DNA of 64,000 bases from positions 89,971,310 through 90,035,309 of the forward strand of contig NC_073696.1 in NCBI RefSeq assembly GCF_029784165.1, read 5' to 3'. Made by a program: the position numbers and the translations under genes. This document shows positions 33,663 to 46,816 of the stretch, one piece after another (the stretch's first letter is position 1; the number at the start of each line of letters is the position of its first letter). The notes beneath the pieces are model-generated. The model saw nothing but the letters and a program-made list of their open reading frames with translations, was not told the origin of the DNA and made no database searches. Origin of the DNA: Wyeomyia smithii (lineage: Eukaryota > Arthropoda > Insecta > Diptera > Culicidae).

Positions 33663-36600
33663 TTCTTAAACTGTTTTCTTGTATAACCGCAATGCTTCCA
33701 ATAAATCGATTTTTTTACTAAAATAGTTTTTTTCGATACATCTATAACAAATTGGAAACAACTGTCACCGATCGAACATTGTTTCGTATGAATTGATTTA
33801 CACTTGACCGCACTCCGTACGCGCTCGAGTACGGAAAGGAATAGAAGTCGAAAACCTTTCAATATATTCAAATGATATTCAGCGAATAATTTACGTATCC
33901 TTCACACCGACGACGCCGACTGAGCGAACGCACCACCGGCTTGCCAATGAGGCTGGGCAAAAGCCGTGTCTGGCGCTGTCGTGTTGCTCTACAATGGCAC
34001 CGCATTTGCCACGTATGCAAAGCAAGGCTTAAAAGGCTATTTGCTCCGAATGTTGGTCACTGGGTGGGTATTAAAACGTTAGATGGCACAGTGCCTATAA
34101 CACAACAACTTCGATTGCTAGCAGCTGCTCGCTTTGAAAGGATTAAGAAGTCGGTGTTCTTTTGGCAGTTTGACGCCATAGGGATAACTTTTCACCATCT
34201 CAGTAAAGTTGCTTTCGATCCTTACCGGAACCCAATCGTGGGTGGAGGTCAGTTGTAAAATATCACCTAAATGTTACGTGAGGTCATTGACGGTTGTTGG
34301 CGTTTCAGTTTGGTTTTGTTGACAAATGGCCAAACTGGCGGATTACAGAAAGTGAAAAAAGAGTAAGGGTTCGTTCACAAACTGCGTAGCCAAAAAAATT
34401 TCAGGTCGATAATATTGAAATATTTTTAATAATGCAGGTTTTTACACTTCCTGTAATTTTCTCAGGGAAATTTTTTTTAAAGCGTGTTGATAAAAAATAG
34501 TTGATCAAAACAAGACCACGCGTTTTAGTAAGGGCCATGAGGGATCAGATTTTAGCTCTACAACTTACCACCTTGAGAAGATTCATATATTTATCATAAT
34601 AATAATAGCAGTACTTAGGTCTGTTTATTACAATCACATCAAAGCAACGCTAAATTCGCCGAGGCAACGCCAAGCGGAGAATGTAGTACACAACGCGTTT
34701 TTCTTCGCTTGATCGACGTCAGTTCCATTCCACCCAAATCCATTTGGCTGTATAGATGATGTTATTTATAGCCACACAACCAATGGACTACAGAACCCTT
34801 CGCTCCGGGACACGTTACTGCATTATCCCGGAGGGAAAGAACGTTTGACGCCATCGTCGCAACAACCCATTAATTTATTTATTCACTATCACACACTGAA
34901 CGGCTGAATGGCACACCATTGGCTGTGAAAGCGTCCTCAGAAATTGCCGTTGCTGTCGTCGATAACATTGGCAGATGTTCGGGGCAACCATGCTTAAACT
35001 CGGAACTGCTTTTTTCCAGAACTACGCGCGCTTTACATCACTATCGTCCACCGTTCCTATCCGTCACGAGTTTTATCGGGTTTCTCCCTTTCGCCAAAGT
35101 CGCTTCGAGCCAGGAAAGCAATATCGCGCCATCCCACCCTCCAGGTCCTCCGGCAGGGGACAAGACCCACAAGGACTAACGTTATGGGTTGTTATTCACC
35201 GACGATTGCCAGACCACGAACAATCGATACTACCCACGCTCGCTAGTGTAGGTCGTATTCGCTTGACCCGTTGATGGTGAATCGCGTTACCACGAAATTA
35301 TCCACAGCGATTTCTGTTATAGGTTACACATAACTGACAGCAGCCGAAGGCTGTCTTCAAGCACACACTCGTTCAAAGAAACTCTTCAATAGATTCAATT
35401 ATATTTCACTCCCCTCGGGGGCAGTTCCAAATAATCACTGTAGAAGCCTGATTCTGATGGGACGACTTCTTCCGTTTCCGACACCCCGACCGCTTTAACT
35501 AACGTGCGTCACATTTCGGTTCTACCTTCAATGCAATGGCCCACCCGTTGCTGACGTCCGGTCCGTATGCTGCGGTAAACCGTTTATCTGCCAATTGGAT
35601 TTCGTGTCACGACCATCACACCGAATCGCCCAAACATTAGAAAGCAGTTGTGCATGCGGCAGACCGAAGAAACCAATGATCACATCACAATTAAGTGAAA
35701 TTTCAAACACTGCTACGAGGATGCTCTGCTGGTAGTGCCACATACGGCCGCACGAGAACACAAAAACATTGTATAATAATTAACGGCAGCGGAGAAAATA
35801 TTTGTTTTGGTTGGGAACTTCCAGATGAACTTTAATTTTACCCTTTTCTAAAGAAACATTAAAATCATTTGCATTTTTCACTGCTACATAATAGAAATAC
35901 CGATTGGATCCCCGTCGAAGAACGATGGCTGATTATGCTAATATATTGTCTAAACAGGGGCCCCAAATAAGCAAAATGGGTTGTTATTTTTCTTTCATGC
36001 CCCCGAAGTATTGTTGGAGCAATTGTTCGAGAGAGTAACATTCATCAAGCGCTGGAGAATTAATGATACGTTTTCTTTTAGGCTTTAACCTTTGCTATCT
36101 TCAAATTGGAGTTTTCTCTATAATCGAGATATTTCCATTTCAGGATAAAATTTTAAGCATCGATAGGAAGTGGAGAAAATCGATTTGTCTCACCTAGTAC
36201 CTGCCACCTTACTTCAGTTTTCATTGCCAGCCGGAACGTCTTGAGTGGGTACTAAGTGGCGTTTTCCACTAGTATCGTCTTTTTTTTTGCTCTTTGATGG
36301 GGATGCTGTTCCCAGAGCACACCAATAACAACGTGTGCTGCATTAGTGCAGTGATTGAGAAACGTGCGGATTGCGAATGCACGATTGACTTGCTCTGTTC
36401 TTGTTCCACCATTCTCTCGTCGATTTTGGCGGATTTCAACAGAATCACAACGGACGCAAATTTTGGCCGGTTTCGTTGTGCACTTCATACAACCGGTAGT
36501 GACAATCATTGAGCAATTTTATGTCAAATATATTTGAGTCATGGTTCTGATCTACAATTTTCAATTCATTTTTAGGATTTTTTTTGGCGTAGAATTACGC

Positions 36601-38375
36601 TGTACGGCGGCAACATTCTGGAATAGGGGTGTTAATTACAATATCGAAGACAACGACATTCGTGTAGCACCTAGTTTGAAAATTAGTTAGGCAATCACTA
36701 AAATAGGGAAAATTGTGATTTCATACACTGTGTTTCAGCAAATTTCAACATTATTCTTCATTTAACATTATTATGAATGACTTCAAGCCAAATAAGCAAT
36801 GCTCCTCCCTAGGGTAACTATTCAATAAAAATTGAGAGTGGTGAAAAAAATATAATTGACATTCACCGCTTTAGACTCTTTAGAATAATTATTCCCTAAC
36901 GTATTGCGGTCGTGTCTCATACACAATTTCTTCAATTTTCTATTGCTGACTTGGTCGCATAGATGCCTTCATAAAATTAGCTTTTATTGAATTTTAACTT
37001 CTAGTCTAATTATTGAAAGAACCAACTGCTTATGCCCTTTAAACCCTAATTTTGTTTTATATTATTATTTCTATTAAATTAGGTAGGAAGTTTTGAAGTT
37101 TTCTTAATAACATTGGTCGTCGAAGCCCTAGGTTTTAAACTGGAAAATATTAAAGATTATACCTATTTAACTACTTCTGTCAGTTTTGATGCCCCTAGCC
37201 AGCTGAAAAATTAATCAAAAGGCCGCAGAGTAATTTCTCGCCGGGCTCATCGCTACTACTTTTACTCTGAACTACCGCTACACCTACACCAATTTTTCAT
37301 AGGGGGGGGGGGGGTGATGTTTTGTGATAACTTAATTACTTACTAACATTTATTCAGAGTTTTTTTTTGTATGTTCTGCCACAAACGGTAACATATCAAC
37401 ACTATTACAAGCTAAGGGCACCATGATTCATAGGAACACTACAACACAGTGGTATGAGAGCTCAAAATTGTGAACTTTTTTCAATTACTCTTCAAATACT
37501 GATAGTATTGGCTTACTATTTTCAGAAGAAGTTTAGTATGTATATGAAAAACAAAAAAGAAATCAAAAACAAAACCTAATAGATGGAACCTGCATACGAT
37601 GAATACATAATCACTCTATGAAATTGATTGAAACATTTGTCCCTTTCAGTATTTCAGAATAAGAATCAGAATAATTTGATATATGTAGAAGCTATCTCTT
37701 TCGTGTCTTTTACAAAGTTGTGTGTTTTGATGATAACCAAATATCTGCTGAACATTGTTGCCTTTTAAATACAATGGTTTTTTCAGATATTTAAAAAATA
37801 TCTATCTTATATATCCATATAAATTATATCTCCAAAACAAGAAGAGTACGAAAAAATGTGTCTTCAGCAAAGTTTTTCGTAATTATACTATCTACAACTT
37901 TTCTAAAAACACTATTCCTCTGAAGTGCAGTTATATTTTGCAGCGCCATTTGCGGTGAAGTTTCGAACTAAAACTAATCATTCTTTGAGAGTTTTCATAT
38001 AAAAATATCCTCCAATGATTGTATATCAATAAAATTAGTATTTGGAGAGCAACTGAAAATAAGACGTTTTTAAGCTCATTTTTGGCAACTACTCAGTCTG
38101 TGTAGAAGCTATCTTTAACCGTTATGTGCTCGAGGGGGAACCCGAGTACCTTTCTAGGTTTCATAAGACGAAATTTCATAATTCACTGCAATCAAAAGTG
38201 ATAAAACTCAGTGACATCTCAAAGTTCATTAGAAGGCCACTTTTGATAACATTAGTTTTTAAATAGCTACAAGGGGGAGGGGTCAATGGGGTGGAGTAGA
38301 ATTTTTTACCCTTTAAATGCCCGACCCAGGTACCCACAACACAGATTCCACTGAGGCCTCTAGTGGCCATTGGAA
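33663..38375. other. 4.7-kb gene-less region
   Basis: No gene is recognised. The plus frame at 33941-34258 (105 codons, basic) and a GC-richer stretch at 34640-35700 have no domains. A 165-bp piece at 34371-34537 has weak inverted ends and may be a decayed MITE. About 37215-37260 resembles one arm of the MITE at 56198-56378. A G-run of about 14 lies near 37301-37314. Confidence 0.4.
34371..34537. mobile_element. Possible decayed MITE
   Basis: The left end TTCACAAACTGCGTAGCC is loosely inverse to GACCACGCGTTTTAGTAA at the right, and both resemble the ACCACGTGGTC ends of the MITE at 14974-15326. The match is imperfect and no target duplication is seen. Confidence 0.3.
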
Positions 38376-39560
38376 AAAGTTAAATAATACAACGACCCAT
38401 ACCGTCCAATATGGGTATTTTCAGAACCGGGATGATAGCTAGAACCCGTAAAACGACCTTCCGGTATCTGAAAGAGAACCAAAATTGACCGAATACCATC
38501 GAATATGAATATTTCCGGAATCGGGATGATGCCCAGAGACCAGAAATCAACTCCAGACACCATTTTGAAATTTGAGGTGATGACTTCCGGTTTCCGGAAA
38601 ATAGCTAGAATGGACCGAATATATGAGTACTTTCGGAATAAATGATGTCCAGAGCTGACAACGACCCTAGCGGCCATTTTAAATATCAAAAAATGGCGAC
38701 TTCCGGTTTCTGGGAAAGATTGAAAAATGGCCGAACACCACCCAAGATGGGTATTTTCGTAATCGGAGTGCTACCCAGAGACCCCAAAACGACACTAGAC
38801 GACCCGGAAGTCACCATCATGAATTTCGAAATGGCGTGTGAAATGGATTTCCGGTCTGTAGGAATCATCCCGATCCCGGAAATACCCATTTGGGTAGTGT
38901 ACGGCCATTTTTTATTTTTTCCAGAAACCGGAAGTCACTATTTTGATATCCAAAATGGCCGATAGGGTCGTTTTCAGGTCTCTGTACATCATCCCGATTC
39001 CGAAAGTACTCATATACGATAATATTTAGTCAATTTATGCTGTGTCCCAGAAACCGGAAGTCACCATCTTGAGATTTAAAATGGCACCTGCAATAGGTTT
39101 CCGGTCTCTCGGCATCATCCTGATTCCGGAAATACCCCGAAGTTGTAATTTTTGAATTCAAAATGGCCTCTGTGGGCGTTTTGTGGTCTCTGGACATCAT
39201 TTTGATTCCGGAACTACTCATATGAGGTGGTATTTGGTCAATTTCAGCTGTTTTCCAAAAACTGAAAGTAACCATCTTGAATTTCAAAATGACGTCTGGA
39301 GTTGATTTCGGGTTCCTGGGTCTATTCCTGATCCCGGAAACACCCATATTCAATAGCATTCAGCCAATATTGATTCATTTCCAGAAACCGGATGTCGCCA
39401 TTTTGATATTCCAAATGGTCGCTTGCAGGTCTCTGGACATCATCCCGATTCCGGAAGTACTCATATGCATAATATTCATAAATATTCAAATATTCATAAA
39501 AATCCTCTGTGCCGGAACATATCTTAGAAAAAACCGGATTTCCGGGAATTAGAAAATTTT
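38376..39560. repeat. Tandem array of the same ~125-bp units, orientation switch inside
   Basis: Units of the 30.4-31.7 kb family recur here. Those at about 38455, 38581 and 38698 read ACTTCCGGTTTC on the plus strand. From about 38800 the units read as the complement (CCGGAAGTC at 38806, 38926, 39055; weaker at 39145, 39260, 39385). The two halves form a large imperfect inverted repeat. No Helitron end was seen, so its carrier is unknown. Confidence 0.8.
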
Positions 39561-40114
39561 TTCGGGGCACCGCTGGCACTAATTTTAAAGTAGATAAGAT
39601 TTATAATCGTCCCTGTGAATTTTGGTGTTAAGGACACCAGCTCAAAAGCGCGTCTCCAAAGAATTAAATGAACCAAAATTCACCAAAATTCAGAAGAATG
39701 GTTAAAAAAACTATGATCCTTCATATTTTTCCATTTCAGGTTCTAGGGCAAAACCTGTGCAATGTTTAGTGATCTTTTCAAATGATTGTTGAATCAATTA
39801 AAAAAAAAATTGAATCACTTTTAAATGATTACTGATGTTCAGTAATGTTTTTGAATAGTTATTGCTTTGGTCCTATTGCACATTATAAGAGTTCATTTTG
39901 CATTAGTTAAACATTTTTTATAGGTTTTCATACCTTCATATACAGTTGCATTTTCCGGTGGCCGGATGCAAAGATACTGTGAAGTTTGTAGCATGAAGAG
40001 TACCATCAATCTCACCAGACTCCGATAAATTACTTTCCACTAATCCCAACTCGTTCCTATGGTATTTGCAGATTATACAGAGGATTCCTCGGCTTCTAGT
40101 AGCAAAAAATGACA
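39561..40114. other. AT-rich spacer
   Basis: Nothing is recognised. Confidence 0.4.
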
Positions 40115-40320
40115 AACTAATACATCTTTGTTCATAAGCTTAGCTACTGACACATTTCGCTGTAGAAACTTGACCTTTCTGTTTATTGGACACATATTTT
40201 GTAGCCAGTTATTACAGGACAATTACTGGGATACTAATAGTCTTTCTCGAGCTGGGATTCGCACATACGACGACAGGCTTATTAAGCCAGCATCGCACCT
40301 TAACACCAGCTAGAAGGCGA
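40115..40320 (-). mobile_element. tRNA-derived SINE, second family, reverse strand
   Basis: Read on the reverse strand: TTCTAGCTGGTGTTAAGG (A-box region), GCGATGCTGGCTTAATAAGC, a B-box-like TGCGAATCCCAGC near 40250, then a body and an end with AGGTCAAGTTTCTAC. It shares order and text with the copy at 33445-33655. The 5' head abuts GAAGGCG-type flank, and no target duplication was settled. Confidence 0.65.
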
Positions 40321-40714
40321 TGCTATTGATGTACATTGAACGTAGCCATTTACGTCAATAATCCTTAAAAAGGTGGAATTATTGGAAGTTGCGCACTGAA
40401 AATCATTAGAATTCAAAGTCGAATTTTTGACGAATTAAATAAAATCGTTCATTGCCAAGCATTAGCGCTAAGTGTAGCAATTTTTTGCACCACTTTTTTC
40501 CTTCTGCTTTGTGCTGTGCTTCTGCTGCCAGCAAAAAAATAATGCTCTTGCTGCCTACACCACAGCTGAGCGAAACAAGAGTGTTGAATAACTCTAATGA
40601 GAAGTACTTCTGTATAACCGCGATACGCACTGTTGAGATAGGTTTATTAGCGTTCGAAGATCAATCATGCACGTCACGGTTGGATTTATTTCAGTTTCGA
40701 AGCCCTCGTACCTT

Positions 40715-41468
40715 TTAAGAGGGAAGCAGCGAGATTGGGTCTTGTCACTAACTTTGCCAAAACGAAGTACATGGTAGCTGGCAGAGAGCGTGGGAGTTCC
40801 CGTGGTGTTGGTGCTAAGGTGGAGATGGGTGGAGATGGGTGGAGAACGATTTGAAGTGGTTGACGAATTCGTTTATCTTAGTACGCTTGTGACATGTGAC
40901 AACGATATGAGCAGTGAGGTAAAACGACGAGTTGCAACTGCGAGCAGGGCCTTCTACGGACTACGTAACCTGCTGAGGTTCCGTAGTTTGGAAACTCGCA
41001 CAAAACTAGCGCTGTGTAGAACGCTGATACTCCCGGTGGCTCTTTATGGATATGAAGCATGGACGCTGAAGGAACCTGATCGACGAGTGCTCAGAGTTTT
41101 TGAGCGTAAAGTTCTGCGATCGATACTTGGCGGTAAACTGGAAGATGAAGTGTGGTGCAGGCGCATGAAACATGCTGATATAGTGAAGGTAATACAACGG
41201 GGCAGGCCTCAGTGGGCTGGACATGTAGCCAGAATGCCTGACGAGAGTGCCTTCAAAACTATCTTCAGTAGAGAACCAGGAAGAGGCCGTTGACTCCGCG
41301 GTAGGCCTTGCACGCGGTGGATGTGCGCAGTGGAAGAAGATGCACAATTTGCTGGCGTAGGAGGAGACTGGAGAACAGCTGCCCAAAACAGAAAAAGCTG
41401 GACATCTCTAATTTGTTCGGCCCTAGACCAGTGAACGGTCCGTTAGCTAAAAAAGTAAGTAAGTTAAA
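40715..41468 (+). pseudogene. RTE/CR1-like LINE, 3' part of ORF2
   Basis: The frame shows TNFAKTKYMVAG, FEVVDEFVYLSTLV, SSEVKRRVATASRAFYGL, LCRTLILPVALYGYEAWTL, RVFERKVLRSILG and QRGRPQWAGHVARMPDESAFKTIF. This is the palm-thumb and C-terminal block of a LINE RT. A stop follows FSREPGRGR at 41291-41293, but homologous text continues (GRPCTRWMCAVEEDAQ). The 3' end carries AAGTAAGTAAG (about 41453), a short repeat tail as in RTE-type elements. The 5' part is absent. Clade assignment is uncertain. Confidence 0.8.
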
Positions 41469-41510
41469 AGACACACAGTAACAGCACTGTAGTGACCTCT
41501 ATTATATATA

Positions 41511-41822
41511 ATGGGTTCAATGATGGCAATTTCGGTCACGGGTTTCTTTAAAACACGTTTTATTATGTCAAAGCCAACGTTTCAAGGATATATTTCCTCG
41601 TCCTCAGGGCAAAAACAATCGTGTGTGATGTGTGTTGGAAGATACTGTTGTAGTGCAGTTAACCTAAAGCAATTTTACACCAATGCACCATATTTTGACG
41701 AGAACTTGTTTGTTTTGTTTTTGCCCTGAGGACGAGGAAATATATCCTTGAAACGTTGGCTTTGACATAATAAAACGTGTTTTAAAGAAACCCGTGACCG
41801 AAATTGCCATCATTGAACCCAT
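41511..41822. mobile_element. Perfect-arm foldback repeat
   Basis: The left arm 41511-41613 (ATGGGTTCAATGATGGCAAT...) and the right arm ending 41822 are inverted copies over about 100 bp with almost no differences. They surround a ~100-bp loop and are flanked by TA. A partial copy at 12738-12780 continues past the apparent right end (CTATTTAYTGGYCAAACA), so the palindrome may be one end of a larger repeat. Confidence 0.75.
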
Positions 41823-42914
41823 TAACTATTTATTGGCCAAACACCGCTTAACATCTATTATATATTTATTGAGCGTTATGTCCTTTCGTGTGAGAAAGCT
41901 CTCATTAGTTTGATATCTCCCTGGAGAGATATTTCAGATTCCGCTGTGTTGTTTTTTTGAATGCTACTCAGGAACACACGACTTCCTGCTCTCCAAGCAA
42001 GTGCGTCACTATGCTCACCAGTGTAAAATCAGTTGTTTGGCAGTGAAAGATATACTACTACACGCTAGTGATTCTCTGAGAAGAAACGACAAGCCTAGTT
42101 CACGCTATTAAAATTTTAGTCGGTAATTCATGATCTTCTTGGCATCTCCCAATTACCGACTTGCACGTACTTTGTAGTTTTTATCGGTGCCAATTTATTA
42201 TTCCAGATTGTATAAATTTGCATAACAAGTCCAGTGAAATGCATCTAAAGAATATGCAATTAACACGATGGAAAATTCACAAAAGTTTTTCTGGTCAGGT
42301 TTTTCGAAACCTCGTTCCTCTTGCCAATATCACCAATTAATAAGGACCAACATCGTGCCACAATTATAATTCTCTGAAGAGAACTGTCACACGTTTTATT
42401 CTAAGAGCCTGGCCAGTTTTATTCCAGAAGAAACTAATTTAAAAATGATAAAAGTTATCACGGGTGCTATAGAAGTCAGCGTTAGGTAATGTATGTAGTA
42501 AGGAGCCTGAGAATAAACCATGCTAAAGTTCTTTAACAATCTTGTGACTATGAAGCTGCTAAAATATTCCTAAATATTTAGCTTATTTTTCGCCATATTT
42601 TTTCTAGCCATTTTAAAATCTCAACCAAACACCATGCCAAGATGATGATGCATTTGAATTCATCTAAATAAACTTTTTTTAACCAAACTAAAAATGCAAG
42701 TAAAATTACGTGATTATGGTTGGAATGTATGAATAACTAAAGATTTTTTATCCGAAAAATCCATCCACCAATCTATTTTCAAATGCATATAACCTTCTTA
42801 GTACTGAACGAATTCGGAGGGTAAATGTGTGAAAAGTAGGTTTGATTTTTGGAGTCGACATATAAACCAACCATAATTCTCAAGACGAATGAGTGTTGAA
42901 TGATATTTCATGTT

Positions 42915-43513
42915 TTTTCAGCCTTGATTGCAAACAGAATGAAATTCTGAGGACGAATTTATTTTTTACCTTAGAAGTTGAAAGAAAACTGTAATTGAAT
43001 TTTTGCATTCTATCAATATTTAAATTATCACTTTTTATGAACATGATCGACTTTCCATGAATGTCACTACTGCGCAATATAGTAGAATCAAACCACAGTT
43101 TCCATTTGTTGGAAAATCATATTCACTAACTGCCTTTAATAAAAACAATATCACTTCGCTTCGTATTATTTCCGCCTTTTTTCATATTTTTCCATTCTAC
43201 CAGCTTCATGACGTGACGTAATGACGCTTCATTCCCTACACGATGAGAGTGCAGAAAATAAACCTTTCATTTCGTGTTGGTAGTCAGAACGTAGTGCTTT
43301 GAGTACCGAAACACTACAACTTGCTGCTTCGTGTTGCACCTTGCGGTGTAGTATGAAGAAAAATAAATTCTATTTCGTGATGACAATGACATAATCATTT
43401 GAAAGAATGTTTCCCTCACCACACTGCAAATTTAGCCACTGTTTATTTTATTGAACTGAGGTTAACATCGATCGTACCATTAATGATGGCCAGTAGGGTG
43501 GCAATGACTCAAT
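42915..43513 (+). repeat. Diverged direct duplication, copy 1
   Basis: This shares, in order with 44166-44680, TTGATTGCAAACAGA, ATCAAACCACAGTTTC, CATTCCCTACA, AGTCAGAACGTAGTG, TTGCTG...GTTGCACCYTG, GGCAATGACATAATCATTTGA-like and ACATCGATCG. The period is about 1.25 kb. It has no open frame conserved between copies. Confidence 0.75.
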
Positions 43514-44165
43514 TGAAAAAAATCATCATAGGATTTGACATTTTATTTATTGACCCAAAAAAATGTCCCGTACAAAGTTTCAACTCAATCGGAGGTGATA
43601 TCTACTATATGGGTAGCGTTTTTCTTGGTTAGTATATGAAACTGAATGTTCTAATACATTATTGTTTGGAAAGGTGTTCCTGAAGGAATTATTTAGACCA
43701 GTGCCTTAGATCATTATATACCTAGGCTATGTAAGCTTCTGCTTCTGCTCAAATCAATCAGTTTACTAGTGGATGGCCACTAGAACTGTCCAGACTCAGC
43801 AGAGAGAGATTTTTCCGCTTATTCATTACACTCCGTTCACAATTTAATAGCGGTAGTAGCAGCGGCAGCGTCTTCGTGTCGGCTTTCGGCTCAAATCAAG
43901 GGATGGATCACTCCGATTACCGTATTTTTTTGCCGTAAATTTTTTAATTTGAGTGACAAAAGGGTTATGTGCGAAGCCACGACTGCAAGGTTCACGTAAA
44001 ACTTCAAAGAGCTGTTCGTTGCAACACTTCTATTGTTGCATCCGGGAATGATCTATGAGTTACCGGCAATATTCTTATAAGCCAATATTTGCCCCTCTTT
44101 GACTGTTTCCCAAGAACATTATTTCCATAGAGTTATTTTATCGGTATTCTAAGCAGAAAACTACA

Positions 44166-44680
44166 ATCTTGATTGCAAACAGATTAAAATCCTCCCTTTT
44201 TTATGCATATGATCGACCTTCAATAAATATCACTACTGCGAAATACAGTGGAATCAAACCACAGTTTCAATTTGTTTAAAAATCATTATCTTTCTCTGAT
44301 AAAAACAACATCACTCCGTTTCGCATTACTTGCACCTCTTTTTAAATTATTTCATTCTATCAGTTTCATAGCGTAATGTTATGACATTTTATTCCCTACA
44401 TAACGGAAGATCAGAAATAAGTCTCTCTTTTCATGTTGATAATCAGAACGTAGTGTCTTTAGTACCGAGGAACTTCAACTTGCTGTATTGAGTTGCACCC
44501 TGTGGTGCATTTTAAAGAAATACTAATTCTATTTCCTGTTGGCAATGACATAATCATTTGATTCTCTTCCACATTTCTAATTCAGACTACCTGTTCACTG
44601 TATACATTATTGAACTAAAGTTTACATCGATCGATCAATTTCAAGCCATTAGTGGCGACCAGTAGGTTGGCAATGACTGA
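44166..44680 (+). repeat. Diverged direct duplication, copy 2
   Basis: This is the partner of 42915-43513. It is shorter, mainly through small deletions near its start. Confidence 0.75.
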
Positions 44681-45546
44681 CATAGTATTAGATGAATAGA
44701 AATTAAAATTTCGATCCCAAATGACTTTAAAATGCATAGAATCTCGAAAAAAAATTTAGGTCAAAAATCGGCCTTCTTGGACTTTGGTTTCGGGTAACCG
44801 AAGGTTCAATATGGAATTTTTCAGAATTAATTTTTCAAATAACTCACAATTCGCTATAAACCACATGTAAATCATTTAAATAATAATTAGGCATCTCAAA
44901 CTTGATTTTGGTGTATTTATTTTTTGTAGGATGGTGCCAAAAACAACTTAAATGAAATTCATGATGGTTTAGTAGTTAAAACCTAAATTATTTATAGGTC
45001 CATTTAACTTCTTATACTAGATGTACGACCGATATGGACCAATGAGATTTTTTGAGGGTGGTGGCAATGACGAAAAATATGAAATTCTATGGTAGGGAAA
45101 AGCCCAACAAATATTTACATATACACTGCATTCAATAAAAACAAACATTTTATTCGGAAGCTTTGATCTAATAGAAAAAAGAACTAAAAATTGCTCAATC
45201 ATTTTCTACTATGTACCTGCTGAAAATATTTGACACATATTATATGCCTCTTTGAAATTGGTTGGTTCACATAGGTTAATATTCTACGAGCTGTATTAAC
45301 TCAAAAATTTTAGATTTTTATTAAAAACCATTGCCTTCTATTTTTAATTTGAAATTCAATCTAAACCATGTTTTTCAAACGACCAAAAATATAAAAAAAA
45401 TGTTACTCATCATGGGGCAAGTAGTGAAACGTTAAAGAGACATGTTTTTCTACTAACTGTGATTATTTTTTCCCAATAACAATAAATTCCAGGTTGATTG
45501 TTTTTTAGTCCATCCTAGTGAAAACAAATACACTAAGGGCCATCCA

Positions 45547-45691
45547 CATACCACGTGGACAGCTTGGGGGGGGTATGTGAAGTGTTCACGGTCCTTACAA
45601 AATTTTTAGAATTTATATGAGCAGTTGTCAAGGGAGGGGGGGGGGCGGTGAAAATCGTTTAAAATCTGTCCACTTGGTATGTGGGTGGCCC
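45547..45691. mobile_element. 145-bp MITE
   Basis: The 26-bp inverted ends have 2 mismatches: GGGCCATCCACATACCACGT from 45547 and its inverse ending 45691. The interior is G-rich. No target duplication is clear. The GGGCCATCCAC start resembles hAT-type MITE ends, but that is inference. Confidence 0.75.
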
Positions 45692-46816
45692 CCAATCCAA
45701 ATAAAAAAGCAAGCTCAAGATGCCAAATAAGCATTCGAATGACTGACATGTGGTTTGGAACGAATTGTGAATCATTTTAAATTATTCCATATTAAGCCCT
45801 TGGTTGCCCAAAAAAGTCCCAAAAATTCGATTTTTGATCAATTTTTTTTTTTGAAGTGGGACACTTCTTTGTTTACTATACTGGGATGTATTCTGTGAAA
45901 TTGGAAATGAAACGGGCAAATGTTGCGTCAGATTTCAAACGTTAATTACAGCATAACCACATGATGGATAATAATAACCAATATGTTGTTGGATAGATAA
46001 AATGTATAACAATTTTTTAATATGCTAATTATCACTCTAATTTCATTGCTAAGCGGTGAAATTGATGAAAATTTTCAATAACAAATTTACGCGAATAATG
46101 AACCAATTACATGCGAGCATTCCTAGCACAGACGACGTGAATGGACACCATCCGTTCCCTGTGATATTCTCTGTATCAATTTCGAAATAAAAATTGACAA
46201 AGTCTCCCCGTCCCAATAGGTCAATTTATTTTTGTTTCATGAGTTTAGACTAATATGATGTCTCAAAGGTGAAAGGTTTCTTAAAAGTTTGAAACAATAC
46301 CCATCCTTGAGCAATTTCTAAACCTGCGTGTAAGGTTCTGAAGAACCTTATAAAAACTGATGTCTTGAAAGAAAACATGCCGGTAAAAGCAACAGTACCA
46401 GTGGAGTAAAGAACCGCAGGTCTCTCGTCGTCTATGATTGCAGTGGTACTCTTCTATTCGTACATTTCAGCGGTACACTTCTATTCGTACTGCAGCGGTA
46501 CTATTCGTATTGCAGTGGTACACTTTTGTTCGTACATTTCTATTCGTATGCAATTGAGGAAAAACTGCAATGCTGCTGTTGATGGTGATTGAAAGTTTAT
46601 CTCATAAATATGATTACCATAAATTACTCAACAAGAATTGTAAATTTTTGCAACGGATATTTATTTAATTTTATCTTCGATATTCACTAAATAATCGTGA
46701 CCGGATAGTATCGAAAGAGTAAATTCCTAAATTTATACATTTATAGAAGAGTAAGAGCCTGCGAATGCTTGTGATTTTTTTGTTTATTTAGTAAGATTCG
46801 TACTCAAGTGAATTTA

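Larger units (their letters stand above)
41825..45546. other. Gene-less region with an old tandem duplication
   Basis: No coding gene is recognised. Two diverged direct copies of a 520-600 bp segment lie at 42915-43513 and 44166-44680. The rest is AT-rich. Confidence 0.45.

Noticed and set aside
33941..34258. 105-codon basic frame that looked a little histone-like at first sight
   Set aside because: On reading, it has no histone or other domain sequence.
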